From Sipunculus nudus (lineage: Eukaryota > Annelida > Sipuncula > Golfingiida > Sipunculidae), in contig CM049316.1 in NCBI GenBank assembly GCA_026874595.1, positions 72,881,176-72,945,175 of the forward strand: a DNA stretch of 64,000 nucleotides, written 5' to 3'. This document shows positions 1 through 10,444 of this stretch, piece after piece. Both the position numbers and the translations under genes were made by a program. Below the pieces are notes generated by a model. That model was not told the origin of the DNA and did not search any database. It was given only the letters and a program-made list of their open reading frames with translations. Positions within the stretch are counted from its first letter, which is position 1, and every line of letters starts with the position of its first letter.

Positions 1-215
1 ACGCAAGAATACACAAGACTGATTTGTATACGACTATCAGGATGAGGTTTATTTTGCGAGTAGAAAGGTGAAACAGTGTGTCTTTGAACAGAATAATTTA
101 GTTTAATAGATGTTTTATTCTTGATTGTACAGTATAGACTTGTTTCTGTGAAGGGCTTCTGTTGGTTTTGTCAGGAGAAAGCTGCAATCTTGCTATTGGC
201 CGGTTGTACCTCTTG

Positions 216-225
216 CTTGTACAAG
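216..225. repeat. 10-bp palindrome CTTGTACAAG (representative)
   Basis: A perfect dyad found once per monomer, about 215 bp from the phase point. It is broken to cttgtagaag in the monomers at 14988 and 33265. It could extrude only a short stem; no function is assigned. Confidence 0.75.
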
Positions 226-279
226 AAATGACTTCCAGTCAGTACAGAGGGATTTCTGTTCTCTTGAATTTTGATGATG

Positions 280-287
280 TGCATGCA
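280..287. repeat. 8-bp palindrome TGCATGCA (representative)
   Basis: Found in nearly all monomers about 280 bp from the phase point, in the context gtgcatgcag or atatgcatgcag. Variants include gtgcatgctg at 2565 and gtacatgcag at 49624. It could serve as a restriction landmark; no function is assigned. Confidence 0.7.
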
Positions 288-420
288 GTGTGAACATTTT
301 GAGCATTCCCAAACAAAATTTGAGCATAATATAAATTAGAAACCAGCATTGGTTTTACACTGAAATCCAGGAGTGTGTTTCTATATAGTGTCCTTGACTA
401 CGAGTCATTTGCTCCTACTA

Positions 421-635
421 GAAATAAACTTCCTGTTGGGAGAGGGCTTGCTTCTCGCGATTGAGGGGTCTGTTTTTTCCCGTTGCAGGAGTTCACTTCT
501 ACCTAATATGGAAAAATTGTTGATATTGGAACATTCATTTGCTTTGCTTTTAACAGAAATTAACTTCCTGTTGGGAGAGGGCTGGCTTCTCGATATTGAG
601 GGGTCTGTTTTTTACCGTTGCAGGAGTTCACTTCT
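421..635 (+). repeat. 135-bp subrepeat, minimal two-unit cluster
   Basis: Units begin at 421 and 556, exactly 135 bp apart. A unit runs from gaagttaacttcctg (here gaaataaac and gaaattaac variants), through cttctcgctattgagg, a T run of 5-8, cgttgcaggagttcactt, and an A/T-rich end with gatattggaacattcat. The second unit stops after about 80 bp and passes into the monomer tail. The first unit usually reads cccgttgcag and gcttgcttc, the last gccgttgcag and gctggcttc. This two-unit state occurs in most monomers. Confidence 0.95.
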
Positions 636-764
636 GGCTAGTAGAGAGGAATTTATCCTGGAAAGTATAAAATTGATGCTGTTTAGGAAGCACCATTATA
701 CTTTGGGGCCAAGCGGAAAAATGGTTCCCGTGACAAAACACAGATTGGAAGTAAACTTTGTTGT

Positions 765-1525
765 ATGCAAGAATACACAAGTCTGATTTGTATACGACTA
801 TCAGGATGAGGTTTATTTTGCGAGTAGAAAGGTGAAACAGTGTGTCTTTGAAAAGAATAATGTAGTTTTATTGATGTCTTATTCTTGATTGTACAGTATA
901 GACTTGTTTCTGTGAAGGGCTTCTGTTGGTTTTGTCAGGAGAAAGCTGCAATCTTGCTATTGGCCGGTTGTACCTCTTGCTTGTACAAGAAATGACTTCC
1001 AGTCAGTACAGAGGGATTTCTGTTCTCTTGAATTTTGATGATGTGCATGCAGTGTGAATATTTTGAGCATTCCCAAACAAAATTTGAGCATAATATAAAC
1101 TAGAAACCAGCATTGGTTTTACACTGAAATCCAGGAGTGTGTTTCGATATAGTGTCCTTGACCACGAGTCATTTGCTCCTACTAGAAGTTAACTTCCTGT
1201 TGGGAGAGGGCTTGCTTCTCGCTATTGAGGGGTCTGTTTTTTCCCGTTGCAGGAGTTCACTTCTACCTAATATGGAAAATTGTTGCTATTGGAACATTCA
1301 TTTGCTTTGCTAATAACAGAAGTTAACTTCCTGTTGGGAGAGGGCTGGCTTCTCGCTATTGAGGGGTCTGTTTTTTGCCGTTGCAGGAGTTCACTTCTGG
1401 CTAATAGGGAGGAATTTATCCTTGAAAGTATAAAATTGATGCTGTTTAGGAAGCACCATTAAACTTTGAGGCCAAGCGGAAAAATGGTTCCCGTGACAAA
1501 ACAGATTGGATGTGAACTTTGTTGT
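765..1525 (+). repeat. Monomer 2, 761 bp, two units, hybrid B/A
   Basis: The head with gaaaagaataatg and ttattgatg matches the 40884 type, then ggccggttg; the tail (gaggccaagc, ttggatgtg) is A-type. Private variants are tttcgatatag at 1142 and tgttgctattgg at 1282. It marks the passage from B to A. Confidence 0.9.
1185..1196. repeat. 12-bp perfect palindrome GAAGTTAACTTC (representative)
   Basis: It reads the same on both strands and heads most 135-bp units; the next copy is at 1319-1330. Some units carry gaaattaac or gttaacatc and lose perfect symmetry. A dyad phased every ~135 bp could bind a dimeric protein, but no known factor site is recognised, so function is unassigned. Confidence 0.8.
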
Positions 1526-2285
1526 ACGCAAGAATACACAAGTCTGATTTGTATAAGACTATCAGGATGAGGTTTATTTTGCGAGTAGAAAGGTGAAACA
1601 GTGTTTCTTTGAACAGAATAATTTAGTTTTATAGATGTTTTGTTCTTGATTGTACAGTATAGACTTGTTTCTGTGAAGGGCTTCTGTTGGTTTTGTCAGG
1701 AGAAAGCTGCAATCTTGCTATTGGCAGTTGTACCTCTTGCTTGTACAAGAAATAACTTCCAGTCAGTACAGAGGGATTTCTGTTCTCTTGAATTTTGATG
1801 ATATGCATGCAGTGTGAACATTTCGAGCATGTCCAAACAAAATTTGAGCATAATATAAACTAGAAACCAGCATTGGTTTTACACTGAAATCCAGGAGTGT
1901 GTTTCTATATAGTGTCCTTGACCACGAGTCATTTGCTCCTACTAGAAGTTAACTTCCTGTTGGGAGAGGGCTTGCTTCTCGCTATTGAGGGGTCTGTTTT
2001 TTCCCGTTGCAGGAGTTCACTTCTACCTAATATGAAAAATTGTTGATATTGGAACATTCATTTGCTTAGCTCATAACAGAAGTTAACTTTCTGTTGGGAG
2101 AGAGCTGGCTTCTCGCTATTGAGGGGTCTGTTTTTTGCCGTTGCAGGAGTTCACTTCTGGCTAATAGAGAGGAATTTATCCTGGAAAGTATAAAATTGAT
2201 GCTGTTTAGGATGCACCATTAAACTTTGAGGCCAAGCGGGAAAATGGTTCCCGTGACGAAACAGATTGGATGTGAACTTTGTTGT
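1526..2285 (+). repeat. Monomer 3, 760 bp, two units
   Basis: First monomer of unit A. Diagnostic features are gcagttgtacc (one G short) and catttcgagcatgtcc. Counterparts are at 5603 and 19339. Confidence 0.9.
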
Positions 2286-3048
2286 ATGCAAGAATACACA
2301 AGTCTGATTTGTATACGACTATCAGGATGAGGTTTATTTTGCGAGTAGAAAGGTAAAACAATATTTCTTTGAACAGAATAATTTAGTTTTATAGATGTTT
2401 TATTCTTGATTGTACAGTATAGACTTGTTTCTGTGAAGGGCTTCTGTTGGTTTTGTCAGGAGAAAGCTGCAATTTTTTTATTGACAGGTTGTACCTCTTG
2501 CTTGTACAAGAAATAACTTCCAGTCAGTACAGAGGGATTTCTGTTCTCTTGAATGTTGATGATGTGCATGCTGTGTGAACATTTTGAGCATTCCCAAACA
2601 AAATTTGAGCATAATATAAACTAGAAACCAGCATTGGTTTTACACTGAAATCCAGGAGTGTGTTTCTATATAGTGTCCTTGACCACGAGTCGTTTGCTCC
2701 TACTAGAAGTTAACTTCCTGTTGGGAGAGGGCTTGCTTCTCGCTATTGAGGGGTCTGTTTTTTCCCGTTGCAGGAGTTCACTTCTACTTATATGGAAAAA
2801 TTGTTGATATTGGAACGTTCATTTGCTTTGCTTTTATCAGAAATTAACTTCCTGTTGGGAGAGGGCTGGCTTCTCGCTATTGAGGGGTCTGTTTTTTGCC
2901 GTTGCAGGAGTTCACTTCTGGCTAGTAGAGAGGAATTTATCCTGGAAAGTATAAAATTGATGCTGTTTAGGAAGCACCATTAAACTTTGGGGCCAAGCGG
3001 AAAAATAATTCCCGTGACAAAACACAGATTGGAAGTGAACTTTGTTGT
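2286..3048 (+). repeat. Monomer 4, 763 bp, two units
   Basis: Carries gcaatttttttattgac, ggaacgttc and cttttatcag. Its last unit (from 2840) holds the left endpoint of the 13.7-kb duplication. Counterparts: 6362, 12431, 20098, 26166, 30708. Confidence 0.9.
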
Positions 3049-3809
3049 AGGCAAGAATACACAAATCTGATTTGTATACGACTATCAGGATGAGGATTAT
3101 TTTGCGAGTAGAAAGGTGAAACAGTGTGTCTTTGAACAGAATAATGTAGTTTAATAGATGTCTTATTCTTGATTGTACAGTATAGACTTGTTTCTGTGAA
3201 GGGCTTCTGTTGGATTTGTCAGGAGAAAGCTGCAATCTTGCTATTGGCAGGTTGTACCTCTTGCTTGTACAAGAAATAACTTCCAGTCAGTACAGAGGGA
3301 TTTCTGTTCTCTTGAATTTTGATGATGTGCATGCAGTGTGAATATTTTGAGCATTCCCAAACAAAATTTGAGCATAATATAAACTAGAAACCAGCATTGG
3401 TTTTACACTGAAATCTAGGAGTGTGTTTCTAATTAGTGTCCTTGACCACGAGTCATTTGCTCCTACTAGAAGTTAACTTCCTGTTGGGAGAGGGCTTGCT
3501 TCTCGCTATTGAGGGGTCTGTTTTTTCCCGTTGCAGGAGTTCACTTCTACCTAATATGAAAAATTGTTGATATTGGAACATTCATTTGCTTTGCTCATAA
3601 CAGAAGTTAACTTTCTGTTGGGAGAGAGCTGGCTTCTCGCTATTGAGGGGTCTGTTTTTTGCCGTTGCAGGAGTTCACTTCTGGCTAATAGAGAGGAATT
3701 TATCCTGGAAAGTATAAAATTGATGCTGTTTAGGAAGCACCATTGAACTTTGAAGCCAAGCGGAAAAATGGTTCCCGTGACGAAACAGATTGGATGTGAA
3801 CTTTGTTGT
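3049..3809 (+). repeat. Monomer 5, 761 bp, two units
   Basis: Starts aggcaag; carries gaggattatt and tctaattagtg; tail reads ccattgaactttgaagcc. Counterparts: 7125, 16785, 20861. Confidence 0.9.
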
Positions 3810-4840
3810 ACGCAAGAATACACAAGTCTGATTTGTATACGACTATCAGGATGAGGTTTATTTTGCGAGTAGAAAGGTGAAACAATGTTTCTTTGAACAG
3901 AATAATTTAGTTTTATAGATGTTTTGTTCTTGATTGTACAGTATAGACTTGTTTCTGTGAAGGGCTTCTGTTGGTTTTGTCAGGAGAAAGCTGCAATCTT
4001 GTTATTGGCAGGTTGTACCTCTTGCTTGTACAAGAAATAACTTCCAGTCAGTACAGAGGGATTTCTGTTCTCTTGAATTTTGATGATGTGCATGCAGTGT
4101 GAATATTTTGAGCATTCCCAAACAAAATTTGAGCATAATATAAACTAGAAACCAGCATTGGTTTTACACTGAAATCTAGGAATGTGTTTCTAATTAGTGT
4201 CCTTGACCACGAGTCATTTGCTCCTACTAGAAGTTAACTTCCTGTAGGGAGAGGGCTTGCTTCTCGCTATTGAGGGGTCTGTTTTTTCCCGTTGCTGGAG
4301 TTCACTACTACCTAATATGAAAAATTGTTGATATTGGAACATTCATTTGCTTTGCTTTTAACAGAAGTTAACTTCCTGTTGGGAGAGGGCTGGCTTCTCG
4401 CTATTGAGGGGTCTGTTTTTTGCCGTTGCAGGAGTTCACTTCTACCCAACATGGAAAAATTGTTGATATTGGAACATTCATTTGCTTTGCTTTTAACAAA
4501 AGTTAACTTCCTGTTGGGAGAGGGCTGGCTTCTCGCTATTGAGGGGTCTGTTTTTTGCCGTTGCAGGAGTTCACTTCTACCTAACATGGAAAAATTGTTG
4601 ATATTGGAACATTCATTTGCTTTGCTTATAACAGAAGTTAACTTCCTGTTGGGAGAGGGCTGGCTTCTCGATATTGAGGGGTCTGTTTTTTGCCGTTGCA
4701 GGAGTTCCCTTCTGGCTAATAGAGAGGAATTTATCCTTGAAAGTATAAAATTGATGCTGTTTAGGAAGCACAATTAAACTTTGGGGCCAAGCGGAAAAAT
4801 GGTTCCCATGACAAAACAGATTTGAAGTGAACTTTGTTGT
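3810..4840 (+). repeat. Monomer 6, 1031 bp, four units
   Basis: Units occupy 4230-4713. First unit has cctgtaggg and cgttgctgg. Tail has cacaatt and cccatgac. The last unit reads cgatattg, where its duplicate at 17546 reads cgctattg. Confidence 0.92.
4230..4713 (+). repeat. 135-bp subrepeat, four-unit cluster (representative)
   Basis: Unit starts lie at 4230, 4364, 4499 and 4634. The third has caaaag in place of cagaag, which breaks the palindrome and marks this cluster type. The two extra units account for the 270 bp by which this monomer exceeds its neighbours. Equivalent clusters with the same marker lie at 8306-8789, 13614-14097, 17966-18449, 22042-22525, 27349-27832 and 31891-32374. Other four-unit clusters without it lie at 16171-16655, 34448-34932, 37221-37703, 43045-43527, 52271-52753 and 62312-62796. 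Confidence 0.95.
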
Positions 4841-5602
4841 ACGCAAGAATACACAAGTCTGATTTGTATACGACTATCAGGATGAGGTTTATTTTGCGAG
4901 TAGAAAGGTGAAACAGTGTGTCTTTGAACAGAATAATTTAGTTTAATAGATGTTTTATTCTTGATTGTACAGTATAGACTTGTTTCTGTGAAGGGCTTCT
5001 GTTGGTTTTGTCAGGAGAAAGCTGCAATCTTGCTATTGGCCGGTTGTACCTCTTGCTTGTACAAGAAATGACTTCCAGTCAGTACAGAGGGATTTCTGTT
5101 CTCTTGAATTTTGATGATGTGCATGCAGTGTGAACATTTTGAGCATTCCCAAACAAAATTTCAGCATAATATAAACTAGAAACCAGCATTGGTTTTACAC
5201 TGAAATCCAGGAGTGTGTTTCTATATAGTGTCCTTGACTACGAGTCATTTGCTCCTACTAGAAGTTAACTTCCTGTTGGGAGAGGGCTTGCTTCTCGCTA
5301 TTGAGGGGTCTGTTTTTTTCCCGTTGCAGGAGTTCACTTCTACCTAATATGAAAAATTGTTGATATTGGAACATTCATTTGCTTTGCTCATAACAGAAGT
5401 TAACTTTCTGTTGGGAGAGAGCTGGCTTCTCGCTATTTAGGGGTCCGTGTTTTACCGTTGCAGGAGTTCACTTCTGGCTAATAGAGAGGAATTTATCCTG
5501 GAAAGTATAAAATTGATGCTGTTTATGAAGCACCATTAAACTTTGAGGCCAAGCGGAAAAATGGTTCCCGTGACGAAACAGATTGGATGTGACCTTTGTT
5601 GT
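4841..5602 (+). repeat. Monomer 7, 762 bp, two units
   Basis: Carries aaaatttcagc, a seven-T run before cccg, ctatttaggggtccg (which interrupts the open frame), tttatgaagc and gacctttg. Counterpart 18577; relatives 8917 and 14225. Confidence 0.9.
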
Positions 5603-6361
5603 ACGCAAGAATACACAAGTCTGATTTGTATACGACTAACAGGATGAGGTTTATTTTGCGAGTAGAAAGGTGAAACAGTGTTTCTTTGAACAGAATAATT
5701 TAGTTTTATAGATATTTTGTTCTTGATTGTACAGTATAGACTTGTTTCTGTGAAGGGCTTCTGTTGGTTTTGTCAGGAGAAAGCTGCAATCTTGCTATTG
5801 GCAGTTGTACCTCTTGCTTGTACAAGAAATAACTTCCAGTCAGTACAGAGGGATTTCTGTTCTCTTGAATTTTGATGATATGCATGCAGTGTGAACATTT
5901 CGCGCATGTCCAAACAAAATTTGAGCATAATATAAACTAGAAACCAGCATTGGTTTTACACTGAAATCCAGGAGTGTGTTTCTATATAGTGTCCTTGACC
6001 ACGAGTCATTTGCTCCTACTAGAAGTTAACTTCCTGTTGGGAGAGGGCTTGCTTCTCGCTATTGAGGGGTCTGTTTTTCCCGTTGCAGGAGTTCACTTCT
6101 ACCTAATATGAAAAATTGTTGATATTGGAACATTCATTTGCTTTGCTCATAACAGAAGTTAACTTTCTGTTGGGAGAGAGCTGGCTTCTCGCTATTGAGG
6201 GGTCTGTTTTTTGCCGTTGCAGGAGTTCACTTCTGGCTAATAGAGAGGAATTTATCCTGGAAAGTATAAAATTGATGCTGTTTAGGATGCACCTTTAAAC
6301 TTTGAGGCCAAGCGGGAAAATGGTTCCCGTGACGAAACAGATTGGAAGTGAACTTTGTTGT
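5603..6361 (+). repeat. Monomer 8, 759 bp, two units
   Basis: Relative of monomer 3. Private markers gactaacagg, cgcgcatgtcc and a five-T run near 6073 recur in its duplicate at 19339. Confidence 0.9.
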
Positions 6362-7124
6362 ATGCAAGAATACACAAGTCTGATTTGTATACGACTATCA
6401 GGATGAGGTTTATTTTGCGAGTAGAAAGGTAAAACAATATTTCTTTGAACAGAATAATTTAGTTTTATAGATGTTTTATTCTTGATTGTACAGTATAGAC
6501 TTGTTTCTGTGAAGGGCTTCTGTTGGTTTTGTCAGGAGAAAGCTGCAATTTTTTTATTGACAGGTTGTACCTCTTGCTTGTACAAGAAATAACTTCCAGT
6601 CAGTTCAGAGGGATTTCTGTTCTCTTGAATGTTGATGATGTGCATGCTGTGTGAACATTTTGAGCATTCCCAAACAAAATTTGAGCATAATATAAACTAG
6701 AAACCAGCATTGGTTTTACACTGAAATCCAGGAGTGTGTTTCTATATAGTGTCCTTGACCACGAGTCCTTTGCTCCTACTAGAAGTTAACTTCCTGTTGG
6801 GAGAGGGCTTGCTTCTCGCTATTGAGGGGTCTGTTTTTTCCCGTTGCAGGAGTTCACTTCTACTTATATGGAAAAATTGTTGATATTGGCACGTTCATTT
6901 GCTTTGCTTTTATCAGAAATTAACTTCCTGTTGGGAGAGGGCTGGCTTCTCGCTATTGAGGGGTCTGTTTTTTGCCGTTGCAGGAGTTCACTTCTGGCTA
7001 GTAGAGAGGAATTTATCCTGGAAAGTATAAAATTGATGCTGTTTAGGAAGCACCATTAAACTTTGGGGCCAAGCGGAAAAATAATTCCCGTGACAAAACA
7101 CAGATTGGAAGTGAACTTTGTTGT
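6362..7124 (+). repeat. Monomer 9, 763 bp, two units
   Basis: Relative of monomer 4 with cagttcag near 6600, gagtccttt and ggcacgttc. Duplicate at 20098. Confidence 0.9.
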
Positions 7125-7885
7125 AGGCAAGAATACACAAATCTGATTTGTATACGACTATCAGGATGAGGATTATTTTGCGAGTAGAAAGGTGAAACAG
7201 TGTGTCTTTGAACAGAATAATGTAGTTTAATAGATGTCTTATTCTTGATTGTACAGTATAGACTTGTTTCTGTGAAGGGCTTCCGTTGGTTTTGTCAGGA
7301 GAAAGATGCAATCTTGCTATTGGCAGGTTGTACTTCTTGCTTGTACAAGAAATAACTTCCAGTCAGTACAGAGGGATTTCTGTTCTCTTGAATGTTGATG
7401 ATGTGCATGCAGTGTGAATATTTTGAGCATTCCCAAACAAAATTTGAGCATAATATAAACTAGAAACCAGCATTGGTTTTACACTGAAATCTAGGAGTGT
7501 GTTTCTAATTAGTGTCCTTGACCACGAGTCATTTGCTCCTACTAGAAGTTGACTTCCTGTTGGGGGAGGGCTTGCTTCTCGCTATTGAGGGGTCTGTTTT
7601 TTCCCGTTGCAGGAGTTCACTTCTACCTAATATGAAAAATTGTTGATATTGGAACATTCATTTGCTTTGCTCATAACAGAAGTTAACTTTCTGTTGGGAG
7701 AGAGCTGGCTTCTCGCTATTGAGGGGTCTGTTTTTTGCCGTTGCAGGAGTTCACTTCTGGCTAATAGAGAGGAATATATCCTGGAAAGTATAAAATTGAT
7801 GCTGTTTAGGAAGCACCATTGAACTTTGAAGCCAAGCGGAAAAATGGTTCCCGTGACGAAACAGATTGGATGTGAACTTTGTTGT
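7125..7885 (+). repeat. Monomer 10, 761 bp, two units
   Basis: Relative of monomer 5 with gcttccgttgg, gtacttcttgc, gttgacttcc and gttggggg. Duplicate at 20861. Confidence 0.9.
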
Positions 7886-8916
7886 ACGCAAGAATACACA
7901 AGTCTGATTTGTATACGACTATCAGGATGAGGTTTATTTTGCGAGTAGAAAGGTGAAACAATGTTTATTTGAACAGAATAATTTAGTTTTATAGATGTTT
8001 TGTTCTTGATTGTACAGTATAGACTTGTTTCTGTGAAGGGCTTCTGTTGGTTTTGTCAGGAGAAAGCTGCAATCTTGTTATTGGCAGGTTGTACCTCTTG
8101 CTTGTACAAGAAATAACTTCCAGTCAGTACAGAGGGATTTCTGTTCTCTTGAATTTTGATGATGTGCATGCAGTGTGAATATTTTGAGCATTCCCAAACA
8201 AAATTTGAGCATAATATAAACTAGAAACCAGCATTGGTTTTACACTGAAATCTAGGAATGTGTTTCTAATTAGTGTCCTTGACCACGAGTCATTTGCTCC
8301 TACTAGAAGTTAACTTCCTGTAGGGAGAGGGCTTGCTTCTCGCTATTGAGGGGTCTGTTTTTTCCCGTTGCTGGAGTTCACTACTACCTAATGTGAAAAA
8401 TTGTTGATATTGGAACATTCATTTGCTTTGCTTTTAACAGAAGTTAACTTCCTGTTGGGAGAGGGCTGGCTTCTCGCTATTGAGGGGTCTGTTTTTTGCC
8501 GTTGCAGGAGTTCACTTCTACCTAACATGGAAAAATTGTTGATATTGGAACATTCATTTGCTTTGCTTTTAACAAAAGTTAACTTCCTGTTGGGAGAGGG
8601 CTGGCTTCTCGCTATTGAGGGGTCTGTTTTTTGCCGTTGCAGGAGTTCACTTCTACCTAACATGGAAAAATTGTTGATATTGGAACATTCATTTGCTTTG
8701 CTTATAACAGAAGTTAACTTCCTGTTGGGAGAGGGCTGGCTTCTCGCTATTGAGGGGTCTGTTTTTTGCCGTTGCAGGAGTTCACTTCTGGCTAATAGAG
8801 AGGAATTTATCCTTGAAAGTATAAAATTGATGCTGTTTAGGAAGCACAATTAAACTTTGGGGCCAAGCGGAAAAATGGTTCCCATGACAAAACAGATTTG
8901 AAGTGAACTTTGTTGT
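7886..8916 (+). repeat. Monomer 11, 1031 bp, four units
   Basis: Relative of monomer 6; units at 8306-8789. Private ctaatgtg (8388) recurs in the duplicate at 21622, which differs by one base at 22591. Confidence 0.92.
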
Positions 8917-9680
8917 ACGCAAGAATACACAAGTCTGATTTGTATACGACTATCAGGATGAGGTTTATTTTGCGAGTAGAAAGGTGAAACAGTGTGTCTT
9001 TGAACAGAATAATTTAGTTTAATAGATGTTTTATTCTTGATTGTACAGTATAGACTTGTTTCTGTGAAGGGCTTCTGTTGGTTTTGTCAGGAGAAAGCTG
9101 CAATCTTGCTATTGGCCGGTTGTACCTCTTGCTTGTACAAGAAATGACTTCCTGTCAGTACAGAGGGATTTCTGTTCTCTTGAATTTTGATGATGTGCAT
9201 GCAGTGTGAACATTTTGAGCATTCCCAAACAAAATTTCAGCATAATATAAACTAGAAACCAGCATTGGTTTTACACTGAAATCCAGGAGTGTGTTTCTAT
9301 ATAGTGTCCTTGACTACGAGTCATTTGCTCCTACTAGAAGTTGACTTCCTGTTGGGAGAGGGCTTGCTTCTCCCTATTGAGGGGTCTGTTTTTTTCCCGT
9401 TGCAGGAGTTCACTTCTACCTAATATGAAAAATTGTTGATATTGGAACATTCATTTGCTTTGCTCATAACAGAAGTTAATTTTCTGTTGGGAGAGAGCTG
9501 GCTTCTCGCTATTTAGGGGTCCGTGTTTTACCGTTGCAGGAGTTCACTTCTGGCTAATAGAGAGGAATTTATCCTGGAAAGTATAAAACTGATGCTGTTT
9601 AGGAAGCACCATTAAACTTTGAGGCCAAGCGGAAAAATGGTTCCCGTGACAAAACACAGATTGGAAGTGAACTTTGTTGT
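8917..9680 (+). repeat. Monomer 12, 764 bp, two units
   Basis: Relative of monomer 7 with ttcctgtcag, ctccctattg and ttaattttctg. Tail changes to acaaaacacag. Duplicate at 22653. Confidence 0.9.
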
Positions 9681-10444
9681 ACGCAAGAATACACAAGTCT
9701 GATTTGTATACGACTATCAGGATGAGGTTTATTTTGCGAGTAGAAAGGTGAAACAGTGTGTCTTTGAACAGAATAATTTAGTTTAATAGATGTTTTATTC
9801 TTGATTGTACAGTATAGACTTGTTTCTGTGAAGGGCTTCTGTTGGTTTTGTCAGGAGAAAGCTGCAATCTTGCTATTGGCCGGTTGTACCTCTTGCTTGT
9901 ACAAGAAATGACTTCCAGTCAGTACAGAGGGATTTCTGTTCTCTTGAATTTTGATGATGTGCATGCAGTGTGAACATTTTGAGCATTCCCAAACAAAATT
10001 TGAGCATAATATAAACTAGAAACCAGCATTGGTTTTACACTGAAATCCGGGAGTGTGTTTCTATATAGTGTCCTTGACTACGAGTCATTTGCTCCTACTA
10101 GAAGTTAACTTCCTGTTGGGAGAGGGCTTGCTTCTCGCTATTGAGGGGTCTGTTTTTTCCCGTTGCAGGAGTTCACTTCTACCTAATATGGAAAAATTGT
10201 TGATATTGGAACATTCATTTGCTTTGCTTATAACAGAAGTTAACTTCCTGTTGGGAGAGGGCTGGCTTCTCGCTATTGAGGGGTCTGTTTTTTGCCGTTG
10301 CAGGAGTTCACTTCTGGCTAGTTGAGAGGAATTTATCCTGAAAAGTATAAAATTGATGATGTTTAGGAAGCACCATTAAACTTTGAGGCCAAGCGGAAAA
10401 ATGGTTCCCGTGACAAAAAACAGATTGGAAGTGAACTTTGTTGT
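9681..10444 (+). repeat. Monomer 13, 764 bp, two units
   Basis: Carries gaaatccggg (10044), ggctagttgag and acaaaaaacag. It precedes a 34-bp-deleted compound monomer, as the related monomers at 35060 and 62924 do. Duplicate at 23417. Confidence 0.9.

Larger units (their letters stand above)
1..764 (+). repeat. Monomer 1, 764 bp, two units, B-type
   Basis: Carries gaaataaac at 421 and a tail ending ttatacttt. Nearest relatives are 46079-46842 and 55305-56068, which share aataaac but read ttatgcttt in the tail. An open frame spans 373-786 by chance of the unit length. Confidence 0.9.
1526..5602 (+). repeat. Five-monomer higher-order unit A, copy 1 (4,077 bp)
   Basis: Monomers of 760, 763, 761, 1031 and 762 bp, in that order, recur at 5603-9680 with matching lengths and shared markers. 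Markers are gcagttgtacc (monomer 1), gcaatttttttattg (2), aggcaag start with tctaattag (3), a four-unit cluster (4), and aaaatttcagc with ctatttaggggtccg (5). Confidence 0.9.
5603..9680 (+). repeat. Five-monomer higher-order unit A, copy 2 (4,078 bp)
   Basis: Monomers of 759, 763, 761, 1031 and 764 bp line up with 1526-5602 at an offset of 4,076-4,078 bp. There are many more differences between these two copies than between 13.7-kb duplicates, for example ggcacgttc at 6887, cttccgttgg at 7280 and ctaatgtg at 8388, so this duplication is older. Confidence 0.9.

Noticed and set aside
421-635. CRISPR array
   Set aside because: Units are 135 bp and contiguous, with no short repeat alternating with unique spacers, and no cas genes are present.
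720-735. RNA polymerase III B box or tRNA-derived repeat at atggttcccgtgac
   Set aside because: Only ggttc matches; the following bases do not fit the B-box consensus, and no A box or cloverleaf was seen.
2234-2252. Hairpin cgggaa/ttcccg as a terminator or regulatory stem
   Set aside because: The perfect six-base stem exists in only a few monomers; most have cggaaaaatggttcccg with a bulge, so no conserved structure is supported.
2470-2490. Sm-site-like gcaatttttttattg suggesting an snRNA gene
   Set aside because: It is a variant of gcaatcttgctattgg at the same position in most monomers, and no snRNA stem or proximal element was recognised.
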